Of a stretch of 64,000 nucleotides of DNA, positions 12,099-26,464 are shown piece by piece; position 1 is the stretch's first letter, and every line of letters begins with the position of its first letter. The stretch is from Rhizomucor pusillus (Eukaryota > Mucoromycota > Mucoromycetes > Mucorales > Lichtheimiaceae). Both the position numbers and the translations under genes were made by a program. Location: NCBI GenBank assembly GCA_900175165.2, contig FWWN02000357.1, forward strand, positions 62,001 to 126,000. The letters run 5' to 3'. The notes beneath the pieces are model-generated. The model was given only the letters and a program-made list of their open reading frames with translations, had not been told where the DNA came from and ran no database searches.

Positions 12099-13679
12099 TT
12101 ACAAGGCAGAGCTCTCCAAAAGAGCATCCAGTTTATCAATGACCTAAATTTAAAACCCTCACGTAAGTCAACTGAAGTCATGACCTCGCACTAAAATGCA
12201 AATCTTACAGCGTGAATGTCAGCTCTCTCTTTCGGTTCCACGACAAGCATTGATTTCACCAGCTCTCGGAAATCATCGCTGTATGGATCCTGCTCTGCAT
12301 CCGGGAATTTATACTTTCCGTTCAGTATTGCCAACGCCATAGAACCGCCAACTTCAAGACTGTTAGCTTCGAACGGACTCTGACCGTAAGCTGCGGCGTA
12401 CAGCAGACAGCCCAGACTCTGTAGTTTAGGGTATTAGTTTCAGATATATGACGTTAGCGGCAAATCCATCAGACAGTACCCAAACATCGACTTTCTCATC
12501 CAATTGTTTACCCGGCTGCACATCATAGAGCTCAGGTGCCCTGTAAGCCATGGTGGAATGCTCCGCGGCAATATCCTACGCATCGTTAAAACAGAAAGGT
12601 TCAGCAATGATTGCTACTGCGAGCCAACGCAAAAGGGAGCTCCTTACTTGCTGCCGCAAAGCATCGTTTTTGGTTTTGATAGATATACGCGCGCGCACGA
12701 TAGAGCCGAAGTCTGTCAGTATAGGTGTTACACCATCGTCAGCAATAAGGATATTGCTCGGCTTAAGATCACGGTGAGCTGCAAATATAGCACATCACAT
12801 GAGCCACTGCTTCGTGGACAGTATTTTTTCGAGCCCCTTCTATGGATCCATACCGTAAGGCACTAGCGTTCCATCTTGTTCACGCTCTTGTTCATCGTGA
12901 GAGTTTGGGATCGGGTATGATGCAGGTTGCATGGAGGGTATATCGCCGTTATCTTGCTGGCTTTTCATCGGTACTTTTGGTAAGCGATAAGAATGCAAGG
13001 CTTGGACACCGTAGCAGACTTTGCGAAAAAATCGCAACAGATCTTGTTCCGGAAAATGGGATTTGTTTAAATTGTTGGCATTGATGCTATCCTGCAAATT
13101 GCCGCGCTGCAGTACAGTTTGTCAGTAGAGCAGCGACGAGAAATCCCATTGATATCCAGCTGCTTCACCTTGTAGTAAGGCATGAAAATATATACAGTTT
13201 TGCTGCCATCGCGGTCTGTCACAATGCTAGTATTCTGCATATAGATAGTTTTCTTTCAGCATACAATTCTCTTATCTTCTCTCGACACATATTTGCACGG
13301 AAGTGGGAAATGCACATACCAAAACTTTCATGATATAGGTATGCTGAAACATTCTGTACATGTCGATCTCTCGCATAGCGTCTGCAACAGCTTCATGTTC
13401 GCCCGGAGGACACCTTATTTTTTTCAATGCATACAATCGTCCTGACGGGACATCTTGCACGAGGTAAACGAACGCATAACCTCTACAAGAGAGAATGGGC
13501 GATCAACAAACTACAAGCGAAACCTAGAGTTCCTATTTCTTTCTTGGCAAGCTTTACCCTTCGCCTAGCAAACGAATGACCTTAAACTGTCTCTTGTTGA
13601 TTTCTATAGTAGGGTTTGGAAAACAACAGGAGGTAATTGCATAGATTGTGTCCCGCAAGTAGGATGAGACAGCAGGCAT
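12099..13679 (-). CDS. STK16/Env7-type serine/threonine protein kinase
   Basis: Eight exons (13679-13558, 13482-13320, 13234-13169, 13106-12854, 12778-12648, 12575-12480, 12418-12209, 12143-12099) give 361 residues. Visible kinase motifs in order are the glycine loop LLGEGGYAFVYL, the VAIK-equivalent YALKKI, the catalytic loop AHRDLKPSN, DFG (as DFGS) and APE (RAPELYDV). An N-terminal Cys-Cys before the kinase domain fits the palmitoylated N-terminus of STK16 and yeast Env7. A low-complexity insert of about 40 residues precedes the catalytic loop. Family members act at the Golgi or vacuole membrane; location here is inferred from the cysteine pair. The start MPAVSSYL was chosen because the frame and family spacing to the glycine loop fit. 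Confidence 0.92.
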
Positions 13680-14830
13680 TGTGTAATATGTTCAAAAAGC
13701 GAGAACGAAAGACAGTGCGGGATCAATTCGCCGACGCGTGCCTTGGCAAAGGGAAGAAATCCGTGTTTCAGCCGATCTTTCTTTAGTACGCTTCGATTCT
13801 GCGAAACAAGGCCCCTTCCTTTGAGGCTCGAATGTAAAGTTAGGAGCATCTATTGCATTGTAGCCTCAAAAACCTAGTAATTGCCGACCGCCAACCAGTA
13901 GTTATTCCAGCAACATCTAGTATTATGATAACATTCGTATGTGTGTCTCGTCGCTACTAGATTAGTGCGTACATAGAGTATATATTGATGTCTTCATTCT
14001 GCCTGGAACTAAACGTTTAGCGACACCAGAGACCGAGAAAAAATAACAGCTTGCATCGTCGCCGCAAGTCGCGCGGTCCAAGCTCCAATATGGCAGGTAG
14101 CACTACATCGTCCCAGCAGTGATACACGACTCGATTGGATTCAGCAAAATCGTGTTTTCTTGATCTACATAATTGTTGATTGTTTTCCTTCTGTATGCAT
14201 GGAGAACATCAAAACAATTGCTCGCTAGAGAATACTGGTATGGCTGTGCACTAGAATTTTTACAGCATGCAAATGCATTTGGTTAGGTTTGCAAAAATGT
14301 AATAAATAAAATTAACTTTGGTATACACCTGCAAGTGATTAAAGAATAAGAGCAGCAAGGAACGTGTTGCCACTTTGGAACTTACAACTTAGAAGGAGTA
14401 ATTGGAAGCTCAAGGTGACCATGCAAGGGATGCGGAGGAAAGGCAGCTTTGGAGCGCACAACACGGAGACGCACAAGATGGTTGGGGGCTAAGCGAAGGG
14501 GAACCCCGCACAGAGGCGCTAAAATCAAAGAGAAAGTGAAACGTTTCAACCTCTCAGTAAATCTGGGCATAGGCAAAGTTCCATGGCTGAGGAAGGGGCA
14601 TGGAAAGAAACGCAACAGCATAATCGTAAAAAGAAAAAGATGCGACATAGTTTAAACCTAATTATAGGCTTGGACAACAGCAAACGACAATTGGCATCAA
14701 GATGATGTCTCAAAGTTGAGTCCCAAAACTGTACATATTTAAGTTACTTGATTAGAAAGGATATTACTTTATCTTTCTTTCCTTTCCTTTATCCTTTACT
14801 TATTTTCGTTTTTCTTATTAATTACAGACA
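13680..14830. other. Divergent intergenic region
   Basis: This is 1.15 kb between the kinase start and the next plus-strand gene. Short ORFs around 14382-14655 overlap on opposite strands and have biased, basic composition. I see no domain and do not call them. Confidence 0.45.
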
Positions 14831-16343
14831 ATGGGTTTCTTGGGACTTGGAAACAAAAAGGCTACTTGTGATAAAACCGGCCGGGGCAGGCATCTGCTAC
14901 CTTCTTCCCTTAGTAGCCCTGAACCTCTTCATCGCAAGCTCAGTCCGTCGCGCTCAACCAATGTCAAGCTTTCGCTTTCAATGGATTCTGACGACTCGCT
15001 TCAATCACCTATTGCTGATAGTTTCACAGCGAACAATGCATCAGGCACAGAGCGTACCAGCAGCTCGATCGCGCAAGCTGATATACCAAAGTCTTCATCT
15101 ATTACGGCTGCATGTAAGTCTTGTCTTGGAATTCCTTGGATATGCATGGCAGTTCTCTCACACAAGCGTCCGCATACTGGATCTAGTAGCCTCCACTGCA
15201 GGCGCAGAGTCTTCTTCTTGCGTTGTGGGGGAGTCGGATGAATTATCACCAGGGAGACCCTTGGCCGCCACTTCTCCTGCGGCCGAATACATGCAGAACA
15301 AAAGAGGAGCGCCTGCATTTAAACGCAAACCGGGCTCGATCCCCGACTCGGATGTCTCCGACTCGGATGTCTCATCATCTACAGTCATATCTTCGCACTC
15401 TAGCAATAGCCAGCAACAACAAACTGGTAATGACAGCAATACCAGTAACGACCGGACAAAAATTAGCAAGTCAAAGACTACCTATGAGTTTGCCTCGAAT
15501 ACTTTGCTGGCTCGCATGAAAGAGCGGCATCGAGAAGAATGCAGACGATCGTGGCAATCCTCGGAGCCCTTCCGTCCTCCTACGCAGTTAGTGAGGTCTA
15601 TATCTGCAATGCCTGGTCGAATTGTAGATGGTCACGGTATTACGCGAACGTCATCAATTCTGGCGCAACAGCCATATAATCCGGCGAGGCAAAGAAAACA
15701 ACGGGTTTCAATCGAAGAACCTCCCATGACCAGAAAAGCAGACCGTTCGACAAGCTGGCCAACAGATCCTAGCAGCAGCAAGCGACGTGCTAGTCCATCG
15801 CAACTTCCTCCAACACCTCCGCCAGAGTCACCCGCTGTTCCAAATCCTGGGCGTTCTTCTTTCCAGCATAAAATGCAATACGCGCCTAGCATTAACATGG
15901 CTTTGGCGCCAAAAACCCAAGAAGCTCAAGAAAGGGATAAGTCTCCGTCACCACGTACCGAATCCCAGGAGGACACATCCAACTGTCTTCAAGATATCCT
16001 TGCTGGCTCCAAAGCACACGAGAAAGTTCGCGAACTGTGCGAGCAGCTCAATGTACTCTTGTCGCAAAGTGCCGTGCCACTAATGATTATACCTGCGAAC
16101 ACCTTTGCAGACTTGTGTGTCAACGCTCAATGCCCCCATCCTCAACAACAATATACCCAACATTCTCACCAGCATCATCATCACCAACATCACTGCCAGC
16201 AGCAGCGCCACCAAGTAACATGCTGTCACCATTTCTGCTGCTGCCAGGATATCAAGAAAAAACGACAGCAGACACATATCATGTGCAGGCACAAGATCGC
16301 AGCAGAGCGCACAGCGGGACCATGTGCAGCTGATAACCAGTAG
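14831..16343 (+). CDS. Uncharacterised low-complexity protein with His/Gln/Cys-rich tail
   Basis: Two exons (14831-15113, 15202-16343) with a clean GT-AG intron give 474 residues. The sequence is rich in Ser, Pro, Gln and charged residues and looks largely disordered. A more ordered patch near residue 205 reads YEFASNTLLARMKERHREEC, and a helical segment near residue 385 (KVRELCEQLNVLLSQ) is followed by a hydrophobic stretch. The last about 80 residues hold His runs and cysteine clusters (CCHHFCCCQ), which could bind metal. I recognise no family. An alternative last-exon frame is also open to about 16330, so the tail could differ if an intron was missed. It converges on the Zn2Cys6 gene. Confidence 0.6.
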
Positions 16344-16575
16344 TTAATGAACCTTTTGTATCGTTTTATTAGCTTTCTCCCAGTATCTAATATGTTCACT
16401 ACTTTTTAATGATGACAATAGCAATGGTTAGGATAGCCCAAAACGGTGCGGAATTTGGTCTTATGCAGTGGATTTTGAAATCGCTCCATTGCTGCAGTCC
16501 ATCCCTTGCATATGACGATCTTTTGATGCAGGTTTTATTTTAATTGAATGCAGACTATGTACATAAAAAATTTTT

Positions 16576-18823
16576 TTACTGCTGTTGATTTTGGAGGCTA
16601 AAGTAACTCTGCCATTCATCAATATCGAACGACGTTGGGACGCCCCAAAATGCAGTAGCAATAGGATCATAGGGTTGTTGCGCCTGGGGTGCGGGTTGAG
16701 ATGTCGCGGCTTGAGGTATACTTGACTGCGGCATGCCTGTGTCTGGCTGCCACTCTGCTTCCGGAGAGTTAGGTACAGCGATTGCTGCTGTCCATTGCGG
16801 CTCCGGTCTTTGTTTGTAGTCTACCGGCCTAGTGCAATCTTCTAGATTGATATCTCGGAGACCCGCCAGTTCGCCCAGAATATTTGTGTGCCTCGCTGAT
16901 GTCCTCCATGTACTTTCTACATGCTCCATAGCGCGCATAATCTTGTTAACACTAATCTTAGAGTCCAGCGCAAACATGCTATCAGGCGAAGAAGCATCGT
17001 TGATGAAAATCGTGCCGGCTGTAAACATAAAATACAATGCATAGCTGTTTATGTTCTTCAATCTTCCTTCGTCCATCAGGGATACAGCAATATCCAGAAT
17101 TTTGTTGGCTGCAAATGTGCAAATAGCGCTTGAAGGAAATACAGACAGAGATGCTGTTTGTCCTTTTCCCGGGATAAATGGTCGGTGCAATAGAGCAAGA
17201 GCGGTGTAATATAGCATATGTAGCTGGCAGATCTCAATGCTCGGTGCCGGAGCACTTTCAGCGTTTCGAGTATTCGGCGGTCTGTATTGGATTGAAGGAG
17301 GAAGTTTTGCCAACCATCCATTCAATTCTTTATCCAAGCTAGAAATGATTCTATCCGGCGTGGACATGATTGAAAGTTGATGTCGACCATATACTGTATA
17401 CAATTGTCGTAAAATCGATCCTAAGATACCGGCCAGTTTTATCAGTTGATGGAAATTCTCCATGATCACTGGATCATCTTCGTCGGCACCGGATGGGTAA
17501 GGTGTATCGTAATCTCTCTCGTCTAGTACTGGTGTTCTTCCATACATTGCACATGAAAGTCGATCTACAACAAAACAGCAGAAGAAGCATCGTTTTCGAT
17601 TTTCCTTCTCGGCGTCGGACACGTTCCAGTCATCGCAATTTCGGTTCAAGCCGAGATTTTGTAGCATACGGAAAGCCTAAATATGACAATAAATAAATTC
17701 AACTTCCTAACGCTTATTCTGGTCAATTTACCAGTCCACTGTATAACCATCCACGAATGGTTTTCATGGCTCCATTTTGGTGACTACTAAGCAACAAAAG
17801 TGATTGCACCGTAGTGACTCTGAAATTCTCCCATTCAAAGTCCAGCAATCTCCGCGCTCGTTCAAAAAACATGTCTCCTGCTGTATCTTGTTTCATTGGA
17901 TCAGTTCGCACTCGAGGATCCGGAGATATCCGTGAAGCAACGGCGTATATGGCGTTGAGCAACAGATGTGGAGGTCGATCTTGCTCTGGACCTTTAACGG
18001 ATGCCATAAACGATTTCTTATGCAAGAGCGGTAGCCATCGGTAAAAATGATTAAAGTACAGCTCTAGCAGATGATCTGACAAATCTTCTGGTGGTAATTC
18101 GTACGGATCGGCGACTGATGTGTTATTTCCTAAAAGTGCTTCGTTGTCAGGATGCGTCAAGTATCCTCGTGAATTGAAGCGAAAGGCGCCTTGCTGAAAG
18201 CTTTTGCTGCCTCGAAGCATATAATATCCAGAAGATTTTCCATAGTATCGTACTTGACCACTCTCATCGATATATTGGTTGCCGAGGTTGTCATTTGCAG
18301 TTGTCGTCTCTGATGAATCTTCCTCGCTTTCTATTATCGTCTTGACCAGCGGCGCTGATGGCGAGATAGTCTGAATTAACTCTTTATCCATTGGCCGCGG
18401 ACGTACAAGCTCTCCGTATGGTGTCTGCAGCGGAGCATTCAACTCTGCTGCAATGGCTTGAAAACGTGGATCATCATCCTGTATAACGCTCCCAAGCAAC
18501 GCTTCAAGCCTCTGAAGACGACCTTCAATGGCTTCAATGTAACCTTTAGGAGGTCCTCTCTGTATAACGTGCATAGTTAGTCGTCGTTACCATAAACAAA
18601 AGATAGTCCCCGATTCGAACCTTTTTGCTGCTAATATTATATGTACATTGCTGCGCTAGAGAGGCGCAGTTGCCACACTGAGGCGTTACACCGTCGCATT
18701 TCACCTTTTTGCGACGACATTGTTCGCTGCAACGAATTAGCACCAGAATCAGAGAGGTGTGAAGACAAAAGTCTACCATGCTTTGCTGACGCGCTGGCGT
18801 TTTGGCGCAGGAGTGTCAGACAT
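16576..18823 (-). CDS. Zn2Cys6 transcription factor with fungal-specific regulatory domain
   Basis: Four exons (18823-18777, 18726-18621, 18559-17732, 17676-16576) give 693 residues. The binuclear zinc cluster sits at residues 16-43: CEQC, then KKVKC, PQC, GNC and QQC, split by the first intron. A linker (RGPPKGYIEAIEGRL) and leucine-rich helix follow, as in Gal4-class dimerisation regions. The middle domain (about residues 200-530) has features of the fungal-specific transcription factor domain, for example FNHFYRWLPLLHKKSF and the segment around AFRMLQNLGLNRN. The C-terminus is Pro/Gln-rich, consistent with activation. It may belong to the XlnR-like group, but that is a guess; target genes are unknown. 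It is divergent from the gene at 19023. Confidence 0.92.
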
Positions 18824-19022
18824 GCCGCATAATCCAAGAATGAGGGGTGTGGGAGTGGGAAAAAGATGCAACTTCATCTACACGTTTTTCCGCCGTGGTT
18901 TTGACAGTCTCGGTAGAAAAATAACCCGATTAAACTGCTTGTTCGAAAGGACGCCAGTCAAAGTTTTCCCGCAAGACGCCATGGAGCGATTAGTGTTCTG
19001 CTATCTTTAAGGAAAGATAGTG

Positions 19023-19481
19023 ATGATGAAAATGCAGTGGGTCACGAGGAACACAGTTTCTGAACGTTTCAGAGGACAAATCGCTCGATTGAGTTTTCGA
19101 AACTTTTCGTCCTTTTCTTTTGCGTATGCTATGCAACCGGCTTCGACTCGCACACTCTTACGACGCGCCTCCCTGTGGAAGTATTGGCTCAACATTCGCA
19201 ATGGACCCCTTGTCTCACTAGCATCGTACATTGCGATTGGATTCCTCGTGCTCTGCGCCTTTGTTTCACTGTTTTGTTTCTTCCTCGTTGTAACCGCGTT
19301 GGACGATTTTATCAGCCGAGCCGCTCCTAGACAACTTTGGCGGCATGCTCAAGCAAGACGTCGCTCATTTTTGGAAAAAATCAAAGTCCATTTGGAAGAT
19401 TTACAAGAGAACAAAAGTATCCGGGCGTTTGTAGCAACAGTGACCGATTACATGCAACCTAGCCGCATGCAACAGCAATAG
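19023..19481 (+). CDS. Small single-pass membrane protein, unknown
   Basis: One uninterrupted ORF. Initiation at ATG 19023 gives 152 residues; ATG 19131 (MQPASTRT) gives 116 and looks more natural, because the following basic segment and hydrophobic helix (IAIGFLVLCAFVSLFCFFLVV) then sit near the N-terminus. After the helix the protein is basic and helical, ending in MQQQ. I recognise no family. Its stop codon lies 14 nt from that of VMA21 on the other strand, so the transcripts must overlap at their 3' ends. Location in an internal membrane is inferred only from the helix. Confidence 0.6.
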   Translation: MMKMQWVTRNTVSERFRGQIARLSFRNFSSFSFAYAMQPASTRTLLRRASLWKYWLNIRNGPLVSLASYIAIGFLVLCAFVSLFCFFLVVTALDDFISRAAPRQLWRHAQARRRSFLEKIKVHLEDLQENKSIRAFVATVTDYMQPSRMQQQ

Positions 19482-19495
19482 GACAAGCAACTCTT

Positions 19496-19834
19496 CTACT
19501 CTTTTTTGTCTTTTGGTTTGGTATCCTCGAAAGCAGCGGCGATGATATATGTTAATGCCACTACATTTGCCGTTGCTGCTGCTGCTCCCGCTGCGTATGT
19601 ACCATTGTCTGTAAGAAGCTTAGTTTGCCTGTTCTGTAATCGTTTTTAATTTATGCACGCGAGCATACCTTTGAATATACCGTTGAGCGTATAGTAATAA
19701 GTTGCAATGGGGAGGGCAAACATTGCTGCTGTGAATCCCAGTAACTTGACAATGACCCACCGACTGACGGCTGGCCGCTGGTTTGCTACTTTTGAACTTG
19801 AAGGGGCGGCAGCGGCGGCGGCGTGATCTGCCAT
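19496..19834 (-). CDS. VMA21: V-ATPase assembly factor Vma21
   Basis: Two exons (19834-19669, 19608-19496) give 92 residues. The family pattern is clear: a short Ala/Ser-rich N-terminus, a first transmembrane helix (VIVKLLGFTAAMFALPIATYY), a luminal loop TLNGIFKDNGTYAAG, and a second helix rich in Ala/Val. The C-terminus KPKDKKE matches a KxKxx ER-retrieval signal. Vma21 is an ER membrane chaperone that helps assemble the V0 sector of the vacuolar ATPase. The start at MADHAAAA is preferred; an in-frame ATG 39 nt upstream would add 13 residues. The gene shares a 92 bp promoter with the cyclophilin gene. Confidence 0.95.
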
Positions 19835-19926
19835 TATGTGCACTGCGACGCGGAAAAGTGGTGGAACAGACAAGGCTTGATTTTTCTGATTTTGAACTTC
19901 AGGAGCCTTCGTCCTTTGTCAAGACC
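19835..19926. promoter_or_regulatory. 92 bp bidirectional promoter, VMA21 / cyclophilin
   Basis: Only 92 bp separate the VMA21 ATG (-) from the cyclophilin ATG (+), so both 5' leaders and the core promoters must lie here. I see no obvious TATA box. Confidence 0.6.
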
Positions 19927-21214
19927 ATGGTGAATCCTCGCGTCTTTTTTGACATTGACATTGATGGCCAACGATGTAAGCCGAATTATGCTTGACTGGA
20001 ATCAGTGCACTCTTCTAATAACTTTCCAGTGGGCAGAATTGTCTTTGAGTTGTTTGCTGATGAAGTCCCCAAGACAGCCGAGAACTTCCGTGCGCTGTGC
20101 ACAGGTAAGGCTCTTTGAGATCCTTTGGGAAACGACTTCGATCTGACCGCGATTTGGAAGGCGAAAAGGGTCTCGGTAAAGTCAGTAACATGCCTTTGCA
20201 CTACCGTGGATCGATCTTCCACAGGTGAGAGTGTAATTACTCTAGCTGTCCAAGACAGTCGATCAATAACAGTTGCGCAGAGTGATCAAAGGCTTTATGA
20301 TACAAGGTGGCGATTTTACCCGGCGTAATGGATCCGGAGGAGAGAGTATATACGGCGCTACTTTCCCTGACGAGTCGTTTCAGAGAAAGCATACTGTACA
20401 GGGTCTGCTAAGTATGGCAAACCGCGGCCCAAACACCCAGTCGTCTCAGTTTTTTATCACGACTCGTCCGACACCTCATTTGGATGGTAAACATGTCGTC
20501 TTCGGTCGAGTAGTCAGCGGTTACGAGGTCGTACAGGCAATCGAGAATCAGCCGGTCGACGATCGAGACCATCCACTTCACACAGTAATGATTGCACATA
20601 GCGGCGAACTTGTTCTTAAACGCCCGCCGCAGACTCAGCGTAAGCATGATCCGAGATCTGCTGAATACGTTTCCGTAACTCACCATTATCCCATCACAGC
20701 TGCAGAGGATACAAAGAAGAAACGATCCAGGTCGCCCTCATCCGAAAGCTCTGGCTCTGATTCCGAGGAAGAGCGACGAGCAAAGAAACGGAAAAAGAAG
20801 AGCAAAAAGAATAAGAAAGAAAAGAAAAAGAAGAGTAAAAAAAGTAGCCGACGAAGACACAGTGTGAGCAGCGATGAATCCGACGTGGAAGATCATCGAT
20901 CTGCTAGAAGAAGTATTTCCCCTCCACCCAAGAGCCGACGGAGCCCATTGCCTCGCTCAATTTCTCCATCCCCACCACCGCGGCGTGAAAGCACCCGAGA
21001 CCGAAAGTCGGTATCGAGATCAAAAAGTCCTGAGAGAGACAGTGGATCACGGTCACCATCATCATCATCTACGTATCGTCCGAGATATAGTGGCAGGGAT
21101 ACCTATGTTCCAGAATGGGAGCAGAAACGCACTTTCAATGATGAGCCTGGGGTGACATTTAAAGGTCGAGGAAGGAGAAAGTATCGTCCATCAGGTGGCC
21201 TCCGTGGATGGTAG
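19927..21214 (+). CDS. Cyclophilin (peptidyl-prolyl isomerase) with RS domain, PPIG/SR-Cyp type
   Basis: Four exons (19927-19975, 20030-20104, 20161-20224, 20281-21214) give 373 residues. Residues 1-175 are a cyclophilin fold with catalytic [15 protein letters not shown] (the Arg, Phe and Gln of the active site) and SQFFITT. The tryptophan that contacts cyclosporin in cyclophilin A is His here ([12 protein letters not shown]), as in SR-cyclophilins. The second half is Arg/Ser/Lys-rich with RSPSS and SRSKSPERD repeats, typical of splicing-associated SR-cyclophilins located in nuclear speckles. The protein ends PSGGLRGW. Role in pre-mRNA processing is inferred from the family. Its stop codon is 11 nt from that of the p24 gene. 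Confidence 0.94.
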
Positions 21215-21225
21215 CATCAATTACT

Positions 21226-21934
21226 TTATACACCTCCCTTTTTAACATTAAAGAAGTTTCTAACTACAAATACTTGCAAACCTGCCATGACGATGATGGC
21301 AGCGCTCTCCAAAAGTGCAAACCAGAAAATTCGGCTTTCGGTGGATAAAACAGTGCTGAGGTTACGGTTCTCGCGTGTTCGAAAGTATTTTTGGGTGCGG
21401 GCGACGTTGGTGAGTGATCCAGACAGTCGGAATATGGACTCCTCCATGGCACTCAGTGTTTCGGGTGGTTCTGCGCTGGAACCTTCTCGTTGATAAGTAG
21501 GTCTGACCTCGTGTTCCAATGTTATTTCGAAATCAACGAGTTTCTCGGCAAAAGTCGACATGTCGTTCGAGAAACAGAACGCGTATTCGCCTTGGTAATT
21601 TGCCGTAAAGACATAGTCGCCCTGACGTTCCTTTTGACCATCCAAAAACACGTTGCCTGCAGGATCTTGCACCGTAAAGTCAATATCAAAGGAGCCTCCA
21701 GATTGTACCTAAGTTCCACTCAAGTTAGTTTCCACGGCTACTCATCCAAAGATAGGTGGTACTTGCAGCAAAGTAAAAGCCGATCTTCTTGTCTGGAGCA
21801 TCTGCCCAGATGTAGAAGCAAGCCTTCTCATTTGCCGCGACATTGTACGTCAGGGCTGTTGCATGAGCACTCTTCGCAGTGAGTCCCAAAAGTAAGGCCA
21901 CAATCAGGCAAAGCGTAGCTAGTCGATGTGCCAT
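21226..21934 (-). CDS. p24 family (emp24/gp25L/TMED) cargo receptor
   Basis: Two exons (21934-21767, 21708-21226) give 216 residues. A signal peptide (1-25) is followed by a GOLD domain with the two conserved cysteines (NEKACFYIW and GEYAFCFSN). A coiled segment ending TQKYFRTRENRN, one transmembrane helix (ALLESAAIIVMAGLQVFVV) and a short tail RNFFNVKKGGV complete it; Phe-Phe plus Lys-Lys are COPII/COPI sorting signals. p24 proteins cycle between ER and Golgi and help package GPI-anchored proteins. The subfamily cannot be fixed by eye. The only intron that keeps the frame and the motif FYFAVQSGGSFDIDF has a GC donor (GCAAGT at 21766-21761) rather than GT. Confidence 0.92.
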
Positions 21935-22400
21935 CTGGCGTGTAAAACGGAAAAAGGAACGCGGGGTTTACGACCGGAACAACGCTTTCAAATTCGTCGA
22001 CGTGGATCCAAAAGATGGACATTTTGCATAAACAGCTAACAATCATGACATTTATACTCATATTTACATTGCAATAATGGTATATTTCAAAGATCGCGTG
22101 AAGAAGTGTCCAATTTATCGATGATGGGTTCTGCGAGTATTCATCCCACGAATTAAGGAACTGGGAGAAATGCGTCGTACAGGATTTTATCTAACGTTCA
22201 AACCAAGGCTTCTACGTTATATCGAACGCGTTGACTATCGACTATCGCTCGTTTTACGATTTTAGGAGGTACAATCTGTAAACATTATTTGCATCCTCAG
22301 GCGCAGCTGCAGGAGTTAGCAGAACAACAATTGATCGGAAATGTTTTTTTTTTCTTCTCCTCGGAGTGGTTCCGCCGTGTCCTGAAGAGTTCACTGCTTC
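21935..22400. other. Divergent promoter region, p24 / uridine kinase
   Basis: About 470 bp between two start codons. No ORF looks coding. A T8 run lies at about 22345-22353 on the plus strand. Confidence 0.45.
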
Positions 22401-24742
<2,342 letters not shown>

Positions 24743-24764
24743 TAAAGGATTTGCAATGATCATA

Positions 24765-26464
24765 TCATGGAAGTTCTTGTTCGCTAATGCGCCGACTTGT
24801 TCTTCGGCACTCTAATTCCCAATCCATGTTTGCCAAGATGATAGCTTCCCAAGTCGCCTTCAGAACTGCAGCGATAGCAAATCCGGCCCATATGCCATTG
24901 AGACTGATGCCCATTGTCCTTCCCAAATAGAACCCAAGAGGGACTCCGATGATATAGTAAGACACGAGATTAACGCTGCAAACAACAGGCTGCTTGCCGA
25001 AAGCGTTGAGTGTCCCCGAAAATATAGATCCGATTCCCTGGAGAGATCATCAGTGTGGGATACAGAATAAGCAGAACGCAGCACTTACTGTAAAAAAATG
25101 GGAAAGACATGCAATAGGCATCAAATCAATTGCGGCTTCAATCACGTTCGTTTCGTGAGAGAAATGATTCGCAATGGCGTTTCGAAATGTAAACATGAGA
25201 GTAACGTTAGTGGTAGCAATGGCGAGACCGAGGATACAAGTCGCATGGATACACGTTTTGATCTTGTCCGGTCGATGCGCGCCCAACAGATGACCGATGC
25301 GAACGCTTGCCGCGTTGGAAAGAGCCCTAACTGTATATAAGAAAACACGGAAAAGATTGTGTAACATCATGATATTTACAATGGTATCATTAAAAGGAAA
25401 GAGTTCACGGAAAGGATAATCGATTGACCAGCCAAGCTTGTTTTAGCCAGAGTGCCCGATAGCAAGGCACAAACTTCGAACGCCCAATCGGATGCACCGC
25501 TTAACATCCCAGGAATTCCTGCATGAGGTTCGAAAACAATGAGACGGGGAACCTTATGCAAGTTTCTGCAGCTTACCGAGTTTCAGAAATTCGTGCCATC
25601 GATGAAACGCTTGTTTTGACCAACCTGGCCAATACTTGCTGCGAAACTGTGTCCCGTAACATAAGAATGTGACGTATGTCACAAGGATGAGAGAATGGTA
25701 AGTCAAGAAATGGCACGCGGCGCCAACGATACCGAGATTCCAGCGGTCCAGAAATATAAAGGCTGTCAAGCAACTCAATGGAAAGAGCGGCATCATCATA
25801 TGCATGGTAACGCGCATTTCTCCGAGAGCTTGCATAAACTTGCGTACAGCTGTTGACACAAAAACAGGATAGACCGTAGGAAGGATAATATATAGATAAA
25901 GCTGCGTATCTTGTGCAAGGTCAGATGCTTGGCCCATGGCAACGAGGATGGGATTTGCGAACATCCACAAAGTGATTACTGCTGTCGAGAAAATGGCCAT
26001 AATTGCTAGGCCGCGTTGCAATATGATACCGAGCGTCGTCGAGTTCTGAGCTGCTGTGAATGCTTGCGCAACAAGGGTATCGATTGCGGATAGAAGCCCA
26101 CTGCCAATAGCGACGCCGGCCACAGTCGACCATAATTGACCAAGACTAACAACCGCCATCACTGATAGTGGTGAAGCGAGACAGTAAGCAAGATGAAAAA
26201 TTACTTGCATAATGCTTGACACGTACCATGCGCTCCTAATCTTCCAAGAAACCAGGCATCTACAAGCTTATTTGCTGTTCCAACCAGGTATGTGACTAGC
26301 AACGGCCAAGAGTACCCGAGAATAAAAATGATCTCCTTGATGACAAGTGGTGTGTCAAAGTAACGGCGCGAGCGCGACTTGTAGTCGTTGCTGGCTAGCA
26401 AAAGAGGTTGTTCCTCATCAGACTCGTCAGGCCTGCCATGTTGGCTCTGGAAAGTGGGCAACAT
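24765..26464 (-). CDS. MATE family efflux transporter
   Basis: Five exons (26464-26227, 26161-25577, 25518-25380, 25326-25089, 25037-24765) give 490 residues. After about 50 hydrophilic residues (EEQPLLL, a dileucine-type sorting motif) come about 12 membrane segments in two halves. Family hallmarks are WPLLVTYLVGTANKLVDAWFLGRLG in helices 1-2, SLGQLWSTVAGVAIGSGLLSAIDTL, and in the second half GLAKTSLAGQSI-type helices with NAASVRIGHLLGA. MATE proteins export organic cations, drugs or metabolites using proton or sodium gradients; the substrate cannot be told. Its stop is 22 nt from that of the uridine kinase gene. Confidence 0.94.

Noticed and set aside
18600..18640. tRNA T-loop-like sequence GGTTCGAATC (minus strand)
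   Set aside because: It lies at an exon-intron junction of the Zn2Cys6 gene, the flanking bases do not pair as a T-arm, and no other tRNA arms are present.
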